Below, piece by piece: positions 35,661 to 45,212 of a stretch of DNA of 64,000 bases; the first letter of the stretch is position 1, and every line of letters begins with the position of its first letter. The notes below the pieces were generated by a model, which was not told where the DNA came from, did not search any database, and was given only the letters and a program-made list of their open reading frames with translations. Source of the stretch: Chitinophaga sp. Ak27 (GTDB lineage: Bacteria > Bacteroidota > Bacteroidia > Chitinophagales > Chitinophagaceae). The stretch spans positions 370,890 through 434,889 of the forward strand of contig NZ_JABAOB010000007.1 in the NCBI RefSeq assembly GCF_012726295.1, given 5' to 3'. Both the position numbers and the translations under genes were made by a program.

Positions 35661-36734
35661 ATGTTTAATCTCGATACCCTGATCAGGGAAAATATAAAAA
35701 GACTGGTGCCGTATTCTACAGCCCGGGATGAGTTTAAAGGAGAAGCGACCATTTTCCTGGACGCCAATGAAAATAATTTCGGATCACCGCTGCCGGTAAA
35801 TTATAACCGCTACCCCGATCCGATGCAGTGGAAACTGAAATATAAAATGGCCGAAATAAAAGGCGTGCCACCACAAAATATTTTCATCGGCCACGGTAGC
35901 GATGAAGCGATCGATGTGCTGTATCGCTGCTTCGTAAACCCCGGCGTGGATAACGTGGTGCTCTGCCCTCCTACTTACGGCATGTACGAAGTAAGTGCGC
36001 ATATCAACGATGCCATTGTACGCAAAGTGAGTCTTACACCTGACTTTCAGCTGGACATCCCTGCGCTGCAACAGGCCATCGATGAAAATACCAAACTGAT
36101 TTTTATCTGCTCACCCAATAATCCAACCGGCAACTCCATTAACCGTGCAGACATTGAATTACTGTTGAACAACTTTGATGGTATCGTGGTGATCGACGAA
36201 GCTTACATTAATTTCTCCCGTCAGAAAACATTTATACAGGAGCTGACAGAATACCCGAACCTGGTGGTACTGCAAACCCTGTCCAAAGCCTGGGGGCTGG
36301 CAGGGCTCCGGATAGGGATGGCCTTTGCCAGTGAAGATATCGTCAATACCTTCAACAAGGTAAAGCCTCCGTATAATATCAGCCAGGCTACCAATGAGCT
36401 GGCCTTACAGGCGCTGGACAATGTAAGCCAGGTAAATGAGTGGATCCGCGAAATCGTGATAGAGCGCGACCTGCTCTCTGCAGGCCTTATTCAGCTGCCG
36501 GAAGTACTGGAAATTTATCCCAGCGATGCCAGCTTTATCCTGGTAAAAACCACCGATGCCAAAGGTATTTATAACTACCTCATTGAGCGCGGCATCGTGG
36601 TGCGCGATCGCTCCAAAGTAGAGCTGTGCATGGGTTGCCTGCGGATCACCATCGGTACTCCCGCCGAAAACCTGCACCTGCTGGAAGTATTGAAATCTTT
36701 TAATCTGAAAAAAGAAACACCTGTATCTGCATGA
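35661..36734 (+). CDS. hisC: Histidinol-phosphate aminotransferase
   Basis: This fold-type I PLP aminotransferase acts after IGP dehydratase. The motifs HGSDEAIDVLYR, CSPNNPTGN, VIDEAYINFS and the PLP lysine in TLSKAWGLAGLRIGMAFA are clear. The stop overlaps the start of hisB by four bases, so translation is coupled. Confidence 0.97.
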   Translation: MFNLDTLIRENIKRLVPYSTARDEFKGEATIFLDANENNFGSPLPVNYNRYPDPMQWKLKYKMAEIKGVPPQNIFIGHGSDEAIDVLYRCFVNPGVDNVVLCPPTYGMYEVSAHINDAIVRKVSLTPDFQLDIPALQQAIDENTKLIFICSPNNPTGNSINRADIELLLNNFDGIVVIDEAYINFSRQKTFIQELTEYPNLVVLQTLSKAWGLAGLRIGMAFASEDIVNTFNKVKPPYNISQATNELALQALDNVSQVNEWIREIVIERDLLSAGLIQLPEVLEIYPSDASFILVKTTDAKGIYNYLIERGIVVRDRSKVELCMGCLRITIGTPAENLHLLEVLKSFNLKKETPVSA

Positions 36735-37867
36735 AACGAGTACTCTTTATAGATCGTGATGGTACCCTTATCAAAGAAGTGCCACCCACCTACCAGATCG
36801 ATAGCCTGGATAAAGTAGAGTTCTATCCCAAAGTATTTGTGAATATGGTACGGATAGCGGCAGAACTGGATTATGAGCTGGTGATGGTCACCAACCAGGA
36901 TGGCCTGGGTACAGCGTCTTTCCCGGAAGATACTTTCTGGCCGGCACAGAATATGATCATGAAAGCCTTCGAAAATGAAGGCGTGAAATTCGATGAAGTA
37001 TGTATCGACCGCTCTTTCCCGGCCGATAATGCGCCCACCCGTAAGCCCCGTACCGGTATGCTCACCAAATACCTGGATGGCAGCTACGACCTGGCCAACT
37101 CTTTTGTAATAGGCGACCGGATCACCGATGTACAACTGGCTAAAAACCTGGGCAGTAAAGCCATCTGGATCAATGAAGGCGCTGGCCTGGGCAGCGCGGA
37201 AATCAGCGATGATGTAACCGCCCTGCAATCTGTAATCGTGCTGGAATCGACCGACTGGAACCGTATCTATGAATTCCTGAAACTGGGATTGAGAACGGTA
37301 ACGCATGTACGAAAAACCAACGAAACGGATATCAGCATCGAACTGAACCTCGATGGTACAGGAAAAGCCAATATTCATACAGGACTGGGTTTCTTTGATC
37401 ATATGCTCGACCAAATTGCCCGCCATGGAGCGATAGACCTGAATATTTCCGCGAAAGGCGACTTACATATCGACGAACACCATACCATAGAAGATACCGG
37501 TATTGCTTTAGGAGAGGCCATTGCAAAAGGCCTGGGCGACAAACGTGGTATCGAAAGATATGGTTTCTGCCTGCCTATGGACGACTGCCTCGCACAGGTG
37601 GGGATCGACTTTGGCGGCCGTAACTGGCTGGTATGGGACGCAGCATTTAAAAGGGAAAAGATAGGGGAGATGCCTACCGAAATGTTCTACCATTTCTTCA
37701 AATCCTTTTCCGATGGCGCTAAAGCAAACCTGAACATCCAGGCAACGGGTGAAAATGAGCACCATAAGATAGAAGCCATCTTCAAGGCATTTGCCAAAGC
37801 CATTAAAATGGCCGTGAAGCGGAACCCTTACAATATGCAGCTGCCATCTACAAAAGGAGTATTATAA
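36731..37867 (+). CDS. hisB: Bifunctional histidinol-phosphatase / imidazoleglycerol-phosphate dehydratase
   Basis: The N-terminal HAD phosphatase (about 1-165) has FIDRDGTLIKEVPPT, a TNQDGLG loop and VIGDRITDVQLAKNLG. The C-terminal dehydratase (about 190-378) has the paired His motifs FFDHMLDQIARHG, DEHHTIEDTG and GENEHHKIEAIFKA, which bind manganese. The fused form is common in Bacteroidota and gamma-proteobacteria. It is the last his gene before the trp attenuator. Confidence 0.97.
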   Translation: MKRVLFIDRDGTLIKEVPPTYQIDSLDKVEFYPKVFVNMVRIAAELDYELVMVTNQDGLGTASFPEDTFWPAQNMIMKAFENEGVKFDEVCIDRSFPADNAPTRKPRTGMLTKYLDGSYDLANSFVIGDRITDVQLAKNLGSKAIWINEGAGLGSAEISDDVTALQSVIVLESTDWNRIYEFLKLGLRTVTHVRKTNETDISIELNLDGTGKANIHTGLGFFDHMLDQIARHGAIDLNISAKGDLHIDEHHTIEDTGIALGEAIAKGLGDKRGIERYGFCLPMDDCLAQVGIDFGGRNWLVWDAAFKREKIGEMPTEMFYHFFKSFSDGAKANLNIQATGENEHHKIEAIFKAFAKAIKMAVKRNPYNMQLPSTKGVL

Positions 37868-37884
37868 GTGACACGCGAAAAAAA

Positions 37885-37916
37885 TTTGCATTTTATAAAA
37901 AAAATACCCATTTTTG
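37885..37916 (+). promoter_or_regulatory. Probable internal promoter before the trp leader
   Basis: TTTG (37885-37888) and CATTTTTG (37909-37916, one mismatch to TAnnTTTG) are separated by 20 bases. The -7 box ends seven bases before the leader-peptide ATG. This would let trp genes be transcribed separately from hisG-B. Confidence 0.5.
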
Positions 37917-37923
37917 TCCCGCT

Positions 37924-37977
37924 ATGCAAAATATCATTACAAATAAACATTGGTGGTGGCACGGAATCAATCCCTGA
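37924..37977 (+). CDS. trpL: Tryptophan operon leader peptide
   Basis: This 17-codon frame encodes MQNIITNKHWWWHGINP, with three consecutive Trp codons. It is followed by a weak hairpin, a strong terminator and trpE. Trp is rarely found in runs, so this is good evidence for a ribosome-stalling leader. Confidence 0.85.
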   Translation: MQNIITNKHWWWHGINP

Positions 37978-37978
37978 T

Positions 37979-38055
37979 CTGTGTTACAGTGCCATGTTTC
38001 GTTTAGAAATATATTTGGAAGGCCCGCTGTTACACAGCGGGCCTTCTGGCTTTTT
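37979..38055 (+). promoter_or_regulatory. Tryptophan attenuator
   Basis: CTGT (37979-37982) can pair with ACAG (37986-37989). Alternatively ACAGTG (37986-37991) pairs with CGCTGT (38025-38030) as antiterminator. The terminator stem has arms AAGGCCCGCTGT (38019-38030) and ACAGCGGGCCTT (38034-38045), extends outward with wobble pairs to about 38049, and is followed by C and five T. The short 6-bp antiterminator is the weakest part of the model. Confidence 0.75.
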
Positions 38056-38102
38056 ATACCTTTCTATTTCAACAGAAAAACAAACATTTCACCCAATATA
38101 TC

Positions 38103-39512
38103 ATGCGTACCATCCAAGTAAACACGAGATCGAAACAGATGCTGGCAGACATTTTCACGCCAGTGGGGATATATCTGCGGCTCCGCGATAAATTCCCCGG
38201 TTCCATCCTCCTCGAAAGCACCGACTACAGGGCCAGTGAAAACAGCTATTCCTTTATCTGCGTAAAACCTATTGCCGGCATCGAAGTTACTTCTACCACT
38301 AAGTTCGAATTCAAATATCCCAACCTGCCGGTAGAAAAGAAAGAGCTGAAAAACAGCCAAAGCGTGCTGGATGAACTGCAGAAATTCCTGGGCAACTTTT
38401 CTTTCAGTGGTAAACACCCCGTACCCGGCGCACAAAGCCTCTTCGGCTACACCACTTTCGATGCGGTACAGTTCTTCGAAACCATCGAATTCAATAAACA
38501 GAAACAAGCCGGTAATACCATCCCCCTGATGCGTTACCGCTACTATCAATATATCATAGCCATCAATCACTTTAAAGATGAACTCTTTCTTTGTGAAAAC
38601 CAGGTAGAGGGCCTCGACAGTGAATTTGACCTGGTGGAATCACTGATACGCCACAAAGACTCGCCGGGATACCCGTTTGCAGCCACCGGAGCAGAGGAAA
38701 GCAATATGACAGATGAGGAGTATATGCAAATGGTGGAAAAAGGCAAGCAACACTGTTTCCGCGGAGATGTTTTCCAGGTAGTACTTTCCAGAGCTTTCCA
38801 GCAGTCGTTCCGCGGCGATGAATTCAACGTATACCGCGCGCTCCGCTCCATCAACCCTTCTCCTTATCTTTTCTTCTTCGATTATGGCGACTATAAATTA
38901 ATGGGATCTTCCCCGGAAGCACAGATTGTAATTACCAATGGCAAGGCCACCATTCACCCGATAGCAGGCACTTTTCGCCGTACCGGGGATGATAACCAGG
39001 ATAAATTGCTGGCAGAAAAACTACTGGAAGATCCAAAGGAAAATGCAGAGCATGTGATGCTGGTAGACCTGGCCCGCAATGACCTTAGCCGCAATGCTAC
39101 CGAGGTGGAAGTGGCCTCCTACCGGAAAGTACATTTTTACTCACACGTGATTCACCTGGTGAGTGAAGTAACCGGTAAAGTGGATCCAACCATGAATCCT
39201 TTTGCCCTGCTGGCATCTTCTTTTCCTGCAGGCACGCTCTCCGGCGCTCCCAAATATAGAGCAATGGAAATCATTGACCAGTACGAACCCACCGCCCGCG
39301 GCTTCTATGGCGGCTGTATCGGCGCGGTAGGCTTCAACGGCGACTTTAACCATGCCATCATGATCCGTTCCATACTCAGTAAAATGAATACCCTGTACTA
39401 TCAGGCCGGAGCGGGCGTAGTGGCCAAGTCAGTAGCCTCTTCAGAACTGGAAGAAGTAAATAACAAACTCAATGCCTTAAAACAAGCCATCCTGCTGGCA
39501 CAAAAAATTTAG
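38103..39512 (+). CDS. trpE: Anthranilate synthase component I
   Basis: TrpE makes anthranilate from chorismate, with ammonia from TrpG. The chorismate-binding core is present: PYLFFFDYGDYKLMGSSPEA, HPIAGTFRRTGDD, DLARNDLSRNA and PAGTLSGAPKYRAMEIID. The early segment SILLESTDYRASENSYSFIC carries the LLES feedback-type region. It is the first gene after the trp attenuator, and trpG begins right at its stop. Confidence 0.96.
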   Translation: MRTIQVNTRSKQMLADIFTPVGIYLRLRDKFPGSILLESTDYRASENSYSFICVKPIAGIEVTSTTKFEFKYPNLPVEKKELKNSQSVLDELQKFLGNFSFSGKHPVPGAQSLFGYTTFDAVQFFETIEFNKQKQAGNTIPLMRYRYYQYIIAINHFKDELFLCENQVEGLDSEFDLVESLIRHKDSPGYPFAATGAEESNMTDEEYMQMVEKGKQHCFRGDVFQVVLSRAFQQSFRGDEFNVYRALRSINPSPYLFFFDYGDYKLMGSSPEAQIVITNGKATIHPIAGTFRRTGDDNQDKLLAEKLLEDPKENAEHVMLVDLARNDLSRNATEVEVASYRKVHFYSHVIHLVSEVTGKVDPTMNPFALLASSFPAGTLSGAPKYRAMEIIDQYEPTARGFYGGCIGAVGFNGDFNHAIMIRSILSKMNTLYYQAGAGVVAKSVASSELEEVNNKLNALKQAILLAQKI

Positions 39513-39514
39513 TG

Positions 39515-40084
39515 ATGAATATCCTCGTTTTCGATAATTACGACTCCTTTACATACAACCTCGTTCATCTCGTGGAAAAAATCATCAACGGCAAAGTCAC
39601 CGTGGTACGCAATGATGAAATTCCATTGGAAAAAGTAAACGACTACGATAAAATTATTCTATCTCCCGGCCCCGGTATCCCGGAAGAAGCGGGGCTGTTA
39701 CTGCCGCTTATTAAAGAATATGCCCCCACCAAATCTATTTTTGGGGTTTGCCTCGGCCAACAAGCCATCGGACAGGCTTTCGGCGCTTCCTTAACCAATC
39801 TGAAAGAAGTATACCACGGCGTGGCTACCCGGGTAAACATTATTGCCGACAACGGGCGCCTGTTTAAGGGCATGCCGCGCGAGATCCAGGCGGGTCGCTA
39901 TCATTCATGGGTGGTGGATGAAAGTACCCTCCCCGCTGAATTAATCGTGACTGCCAAAGATGAAGACGGCTTTATTATGGCATTGCAACATAACAAATAC
40001 GATGTAAGCGGTGTACAGTTTCACCCCGAAAGTGTGCTGACGCCACAGGGCGAACAAATCCTGCGAAACTGGCTGGAGCGGTAA
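39515..40084 (+). CDS. trpG: Anthranilate synthase glutamine amidotransferase component
   Basis: This class I amidotransferase has the nucleophile Cys in GVCLGQQAIGQAFG and the His/Glu pair in VQFHPESVLTP. The oxyanion segment LSPGPGIPEEAG is intact. I use the ATG at 39515; a GTG at 39512 overlaps the trpE stop. Some TrpG proteins also serve PabB. Confidence 0.95.
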   Translation: MNILVFDNYDSFTYNLVHLVEKIINGKVTVVRNDEIPLEKVNDYDKIILSPGPGIPEEAGLLLPLIKEYAPTKSIFGVCLGQQAIGQAFGASLTNLKEVYHGVATRVNIIADNGRLFKGMPREIQAGRYHSWVVDESTLPAELIVTAKDEDGFIMALQHNKYDVSGVQFHPESVLTPQGEQILRNWLER

Positions 40085-40159
40085 TCTACAGCCTTCCGCG
40101 CTCCGCGTGTCGCATTAAACCATTTTGTTAAAAAAGCTAAAAGCCAACAGCTAACAGCT
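40085..40159 (+). other. trpG-trpD spacer with AGC-rich tail
   Basis: This 75-bp spacer is the largest inside the trp block. It ends with a run of related AGC words (AAGCTAAAAGCCAACAGCTA) that resembles the outer parts of the inverted-repeat elements at 50291 and 62524, possibly a decayed half-element. Confidence 0.3.
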
Positions 40160-41155
40160 ATGAAAAAGATTCTCAATTATCTCTTCGAACATAAAACCTT
40201 CTCCCGGGAAGCAGCAAAAGACATCCTGATCAGCATTTCCAAGGGTATGTACAATGAAAGTGAACTCGCTGCTTTCATGACTGTTTTCCTGATGCGCAGT
40301 ATCACCATCGACGAGCTGCTCGGCTTCCGCGATGCCCTGCTGGAGCTTTGTGTACCGGTAAACCTGAATGGTTACGATGTACTGGACATCGTAGGTACCG
40401 GCGGGGATGCAAAAAATACCTTTAATATTTCTACCTTGTCGTGCTTTGTGGTAGCCGGGGCAGGTGCCAAGGTGGCCAAACATGGCAACTATGGCGTGTC
40501 TTCGGTAAGTGGCGCCTCCAATGTGATGGAACTGGTAGGGTATAAGTTCAAAAATGATGATGCCAGGCTGAAAACGGAACTGGAAGAGTCTGGCATCTGC
40601 TTTCTGCACGCCCCGTTATTTCACCCGGCCCTGAAACATGTGGCCGGTATCCGCCGCCAGCTGGGCATCCGAACTTTCTTTAATATGCTGGGTCCCCTGG
40701 TAAACCCGGCCCTGGCCAAACATCAGCTCATTGGCGTATATAACCTGGAAATGGCGAGGGTATATAACTACCTGTTCCAGCAAACAGACAAGCAGTTTGT
40801 AATTGTACACAGCCTGGACGGATACGACGAAATTTCCCTGACCGCCGATACCAAGGTGATCACCAATAAAGGAGAGCAGGATTGGACGCCGGAACAACTG
40901 GGCAAAAGAAAGGTACACCCGGAAGATATCTATGGTGGTAACTCTACCGAAGAAGCTGCGAAAATCTTTATGAAGATACTCAAAGGAGAAGGTACCTGGG
41001 CACAGAATTCCGTAGTATTTGCCAACGCAGCTATGGGCCTCTACAGCCTGGGGAAATATTCATCCTACGATGATTGCTTTGCCGCGGCAGTGGAGTCACT
41101 CGAGTCGGGTAGCGCGCTTACCTCATTTAAAAAACTGATTGCTTTGCAATCGTAG
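40160..41155 (+). CDS. trpD: Anthranilate phosphoribosyltransferase
   Basis: This enzyme transfers phosphoribosyl from PRPP to anthranilate. The PRPP motif VGTGGDAKNTFNIST, KHGNYGVSSVSGASNVMELV and NMLGPLVNPA are clear family signatures. The N-terminal helical domain is complete. The length of 331 residues is normal. Confidence 0.96.
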   Translation: MKKILNYLFEHKTFSREAAKDILISISKGMYNESELAAFMTVFLMRSITIDELLGFRDALLELCVPVNLNGYDVLDIVGTGGDAKNTFNISTLSCFVVAGAGAKVAKHGNYGVSSVSGASNVMELVGYKFKNDDARLKTELEESGICFLHAPLFHPALKHVAGIRRQLGIRTFFNMLGPLVNPALAKHQLIGVYNLEMARVYNYLFQQTDKQFVIVHSLDGYDEISLTADTKVITNKGEQDWTPEQLGKRKVHPEDIYGGNSTEEAAKIFMKILKGEGTWAQNSVVFANAAMGLYSLGKYSSYDDCFAAAVESLESGSALTSFKKLIALQS

Positions 41156-41171
41156 TACCAGATAATTGATC

Positions 41172-41975
41172 ATGAAAAACATCTTAGCTGAAATAGTCGC
41201 ACATAAACAGGTAGAAGTAGCTGCCCGTAAATTGCAACGTAGTGCGCAGGACCTGCAACAGTCGCCCGGATTTAGCCGGGAAACCTTATCCCTGCGCAAT
41301 TTCCTGCAACAACCGGAAAAAACAGGCATCATCGCAGAATTTAAACGCCGCTCTCCCTCCAAAGGATTGATCAATGGCGACGTAACCGTGCAGGAAGTAA
41401 CTACTGCCTATACCCGCTATGGCGCCTCCGGATTGTCGGTGCTCACCGATGAGAAATATTTCGGTGGTTCTTCCGACGACCTGCAACAGGCACGCAGCTT
41501 TAACCAGATTCCTATCCTACGCAAAGACTTTGTGATAGATGAATACCAGATCCTGGAAGCCAGGGCCATCGGCGCCGATGTTATCCTGCTGATTGCAGAA
41601 TGCCTGGATGCCACACAGGTAGCACACCTGGCTGCATTTGCACATAACCTCGGCCTGGAAGTATTGCTGGAAGTACACAGCGAAGCTCAACTGGAAAAGG
41701 TAACGGCACATACCCACCTGGTAGGCGTAAATAACCGGGACCTGGTTACTTTCCAGGTCGACTTTAACCGCTCCTGTGAGCTGGCGCCTAAAATTCCGGC
41801 CGATAAAATAAAGGTAGCGGAAAGCGGTATCAATGATCCCGCTTCGATCGTTACCCTGAAGAACGCAGGATTCCAGGGTTTCCTCATCGGAGAACATTTT
41901 ATGAGACAGGAAGATCCGGCCAGGGCATTTGAAAACTTTGTACAGACACTCAACGACCTGCAGCAAAAACAATAA
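41172..41975 (+). CDS. trpC: Indole-3-glycerol-phosphate synthase
   Basis: This TIM barrel forms indole-glycerol phosphate. Motifs are IAEFKRRSPSKGLIN, SVLTDEKYFGGSSDDL, ILRKDFVIDEYQILEARAIG, LVGVNNRDL and VAESGI. It is separate from trpF, not fused. I use the ATG at 41172 rather than an in-frame TTG six bases earlier. Confidence 0.96.
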   Translation: MKNILAEIVAHKQVEVAARKLQRSAQDLQQSPGFSRETLSLRNFLQQPEKTGIIAEFKRRSPSKGLINGDVTVQEVTTAYTRYGASGLSVLTDEKYFGGSSDDLQQARSFNQIPILRKDFVIDEYQILEARAIGADVILLIAECLDATQVAHLAAFAHNLGLEVLLEVHSEAQLEKVTAHTHLVGVNNRDLVTFQVDFNRSCELAPKIPADKIKVAESGINDPASIVTLKNAGFQGFLIGEHFMRQEDPARAFENFVQTLNDLQQKQ

Positions 41976-41979
41976 CGAT

Positions 41980-42615
41980 ATGCGTATTAAAGTATGCGGT
42001 ATTACAAGAATCAATGACTTGCAGGCGCTGGTAGCTAACGGAGTAGACTATGCCGGATTTATTTTTTATGAGAAATCACCCCGCTTTGCGGGCAACAAAA
42101 TAGACGCCAGGTCGGTACGGGAAACTACCCGCATCCGGAAAGTAGGTGTGTTTGTAAATGCTTCCCAGGAACAGGTACAACGTACTGTTGCCGACTATGC
42201 GTTGGATATGGTACAACTGCACGGCGATGAAACGCCCGAATTTTGTGCCGCTCTCCGCAATAGCATCCAGGTGATTAAAGCATTTCGTATTGGGGATAAC
42301 GTTAGCTGGCAAACAGCCGTGGCGCCATTTATTCCGGTTACCGACTATTTCCTGTTCGATACCGCGTCGGTAAAAGGCTATGGTGGCACAGGCGACCGGT
42401 TTAACTGGGAACTGTTGAAAACCTACCCGTTTGATCATCCCTTTTTCTTAAGCGGAGGTATTACACCGGATCAGGCAGGGGAAATCAGTAGCATGCAGTT
42501 GCCCATGCTGTTTGCAGCAGATGTGAACAGTAAGTTTGAAGACAGCCCCGGCGTTAAGAACATAGCGCTGGTGGAACAATTTGTAAAAGAAATACATTCA
42601 TCATTAACAAAATAA
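41980..42615 (+). CDS. trpF: Phosphoribosylanthranilate isomerase
   Basis: The start is MRIKVCGITRINDLQALV, with the catalytic Cys in KVCGIT and an Asp near FLFDTASVKGYGGTGDRFNW. It ends in the phosphate loops (FLSGGITPDQAG and AADVNSKFEDSPGVK). It follows trpC by 4 bp. A frame extending upstream into trpC is not conserved. Confidence 0.95.
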   Translation: MRIKVCGITRINDLQALVANGVDYAGFIFYEKSPRFAGNKIDARSVRETTRIRKVGVFVNASQEQVQRTVADYALDMVQLHGDETPEFCAALRNSIQVIKAFRIGDNVSWQTAVAPFIPVTDYFLFDTASVKGYGGTGDRFNWELLKTYPFDHPFFLSGGITPDQAGEISSMQLPMLFAADVNSKFEDSPGVKNIALVEQFVKEIHSSLTK

Positions 42616-42621
42616 ACGGTC

Positions 42622-43830
42622 ATGGATATTGCAATCAATACCAGCAACTCCAGGTATCAGGTGGATAAGAACGGCTATTACGGCAGATTTGGAGGGGCAT
42701 ACATTCCTGAAATGCTGTACCCCAACGTACACGAATTACAATCCAAATACCTGGAAGTACTCAGTGATCCTTCTTTTCAACAGGAGTTTGAAGCCTTGTT
42801 GAAAGACTATGTAGGAAGACCCTCTCCTTTATATTTCGCGAAGCGTTTATCTGAAAAATATAAAGCAAAAATTTACCTCAAACGGGAAGACCTGAATCAT
42901 ACCGGCGCCCACAAGGTGAATAACACCATTGGACAAATCCTGCTGGCAAAACGTTTGGGGAAAACGCGTATCATCGCTGAAACCGGCGCTGGTCAGCACG
43001 GCGTAGCTACGGCAACTGTTTGTGCCCTGATGGGGCTCGAATGCGTAGTGTACATGGGGAGCATCGATATCGAAAGACAGGCGCCCAACGTGGCCCGCAT
43101 GAAAATGCTGGGAGCCACCGTAGTACCGGCTACCAGTGGTAGTAAAACGTTGAAAGACGCCACCAATGAAGCCATACGCGACTGGATCAACAATCCGGTA
43201 GATACGCATTATATACTGGGCACCGCTGCCGGCCCTCATCCATATCCTGATATGGTGGCCCGTTTCCAGTCGGTGATCAGTGAAGAAATCAAGAAGCAGC
43301 TGCTGGAAAAAACAGGCAGCGCACATCCTGACTACGTAGTAGCCTGCATCGGCGGCGGCAGTAATGCAGCTGGTGCTTTCTTTCACTACCTCGATGAGGA
43401 AGAAGTGAAGCTGGTGGCAGTAGAAGCCGGTGGTAAAGGCGTACACAGCGGATTTTCGGCAGCTACCACGCAGCTGGGAACCATCGGAATTATCCATGCC
43501 AGTAAAACCCTGCTTATGCAAACCAGCGACGGACAGATTGTAGAGCCACACTCTATTTCTGCGGGTCTCGATTATCCCGGTATTGGACCCATGCACGCTC
43601 ATTTGTATGAATCGGGCCGCGCCCAGTTCCTGGATGCTACTGACGATGAAGCACTGGCGGCAGCCTACGAACTGAGTGCGCTGGAGGGTATTATCCCCGC
43701 AATGGAGTCGGCTCATGCCCTCGCCAAACTGAAAGACCTCCCGCTGAACACAGATGATGTAGTGGTGGTATGCCTTTCCGGTCGTGGGGATAAAGACCTG
43801 GATACCTATATCCGTAACATGAAAAAATAA
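42622..43830 (+). CDS. trpB: Tryptophan synthase beta chain
   Basis: This PLP enzyme condenses indole and serine. The PLP lysine is in KREDLNHTGAHKVNN, and ETGAGQHGVATATVCAL, GGGSNAAGAFF and LSGRGDKDLDTY are all present. The N-terminus (YGRFGGAYIPEML) is that of the normal TrpB1 form that pairs with TrpA. It follows trpF by 6 bp. Confidence 0.97.
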   Translation: MDIAINTSNSRYQVDKNGYYGRFGGAYIPEMLYPNVHELQSKYLEVLSDPSFQQEFEALLKDYVGRPSPLYFAKRLSEKYKAKIYLKREDLNHTGAHKVNNTIGQILLAKRLGKTRIIAETGAGQHGVATATVCALMGLECVVYMGSIDIERQAPNVARMKMLGATVVPATSGSKTLKDATNEAIRDWINNPVDTHYILGTAAGPHPYPDMVARFQSVISEEIKKQLLEKTGSAHPDYVVACIGGGSNAAGAFFHYLDEEEVKLVAVEAGGKGVHSGFSAATTQLGTIGIIHASKTLLMQTSDGQIVEPHSISAGLDYPGIGPMHAHLYESGRAQFLDATDDEALAAAYELSALEGIIPAMESAHALAKLKDLPLNTDDVVVVCLSGRGDKDLDTYIRNMKK

Positions 43831-43838
43831 AATGGACT

Positions 43839-44612
43839 ATGCAAAATCGTATTGATCAACTGTTTGCCAAAAAGCAACACGGCGTTTTAAATATATATTG
43901 CACGGCAGGTTTTCCTAAGTTAAATGATACACTGCCGGTGATGACCGCTTTACAACAGCATGGTGCGGACCTAATTGAACTGGGCATGCCTTTCTCCGAT
44001 CCGCTGGCCGATGGTCCCGTGATCCAGGATAGCAGCACCAAAGCCCTGCAGAACGGAATGAGCCTGCATACCCTGTTTACGCAGCTGGCGGAATTTAGGC
44101 AAACGATACATGTTCCTGTTATCCTTATGGGATATTTTAACCCGGTATTAACTTATGGGGTAGAAGCCTTCTGCGCCAAGTGCGCCGAAGTAGGGATCGA
44201 TGGCGTCATTGTACCTGATTTGCCGATGGCCGAATATGAAAGTGAATACCGGCCTGTTTTTGAAAAGTATAACCTGCACCTGATATTCCTCGTAACACCG
44301 GAAACAAGCGAAGAACGTATCCGCAAGATAGATAGCCTGAGCAAGGGTTTCCTGTATGCGGTATCATCTTCTTCTACTACGGGGAAGGACAAGAATATGA
44401 ACGATCAGCAGGCATATTTCGGGCGACTGAAAAGTTTACAGCTCAGTAACCCGGTATTAATCGGGTTTGGTATAAAAGATAAAGCTACTTTTGATACGGC
44501 ATCTGCCTATGCTAACGGTGCCATCATTGGTACGGCTTTCATTAAAGCCATTGAACATAGCCAGGATATTGATAAAACGGTAGAAACGTTTATTTCGGGA
44601 ATAATTCAGTAA
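43839..44612 (+). CDS. trpA: Tryptophan synthase alpha chain
   Basis: The TIM barrel has the catalytic Glu in DLIELGMPFSDPLADGPVIQ and Asp in GVIVPDLPMAEYE. The ending matches the family (VLIGFGIKDKATFDTAS, GAIIGTAFIKAIE). It is the last trp gene, and hisH begins only 5 bp after its stop. Confidence 0.96.
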   Translation: MQNRIDQLFAKKQHGVLNIYCTAGFPKLNDTLPVMTALQQHGADLIELGMPFSDPLADGPVIQDSSTKALQNGMSLHTLFTQLAEFRQTIHVPVILMGYFNPVLTYGVEAFCAKCAEVGIDGVIVPDLPMAEYESEYRPVFEKYNLHLIFLVTPETSEERIRKIDSLSKGFLYAVSSSSTTGKDKNMNDQQAYFGRLKSLQLSNPVLIGFGIKDKATFDTASAYANGAIIGTAFIKAIEHSQDIDKTVETFISGIIQ

Positions 44613-44617
44613 CAAAC

Positions 44618-45211
44618 ATGAAAACAGTTATCATAAAATATAACGCCGGTAATATCCGCTCTGTGCAATTTGCATTGGAGCGTTTAGGCGTTGACGGTAC
44701 TGTAACGGATAATCACGAGGAGATCATGTCGGCGGATAAAGTGATTTTCCCCGGTGTGGGAGAAGCCAGTACGGCCATGCAGTATCTGAAGGAGCGGAAG
44801 CTGGACAAGGTGATTGCCGGTTTGCAGCAGCCTGTGCTGGGCATTTGCCTGGGCATGCAATTGCTGTGCAAACATTCGGAGGAAAACGATACCGAATGTA
44901 TCGGGATATTTGACACCGCGGTAAAACGTTTTCAATCGCCCGTAGAAAACCTGCTCAAAATACCACAGATAGGCTGGAATAATATTACCGGCTTACACAG
45001 TGTGATGTTTGAACATGTACCGGAAAATGCCTACATGTATTTTGTACATAGCTACTACGCTGCCCTGGGAGCTGATACCGTGGCTATCACCAACTACGTG
45101 ATTAATTACAGCGCTGCCCTGCAGAAGGACAATTTTTATGCGGTGCAGTTTCACCCGGAGAAATCTGCCGAAGCAGGCGCCCGCATTATAGAGAACTTTT
45201 TGAACCTGTAA
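44618..45211 (+). CDS. hisH: Imidazole glycerol phosphate synthase, glutaminase subunit
   Basis: This class I amidotransferase supplies ammonia to HisF. The nucleophile Cys is in LGICLGMQLLC, the triad His/Glu in VQFHPEKSAEA, and the P-loop-like PGVGEASTAM is present. It restarts the his genes straight after trpA, with no room for a separate promoter, so it is expressed from transcripts that pass the trp genes. Confidence 0.96.
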   Translation: MKTVIIKYNAGNIRSVQFALERLGVDGTVTDNHEEIMSADKVIFPGVGEASTAMQYLKERKLDKVIAGLQQPVLGICLGMQLLCKHSEENDTECIGIFDTAVKRFQSPVENLLKIPQIGWNNITGLHSVMFEHVPENAYMYFVHSYYAALGADTVAITNYVINYSAALQKDNFYAVQFHPEKSAEAGARIIENFLNL

Positions 45212-45212
45212 G

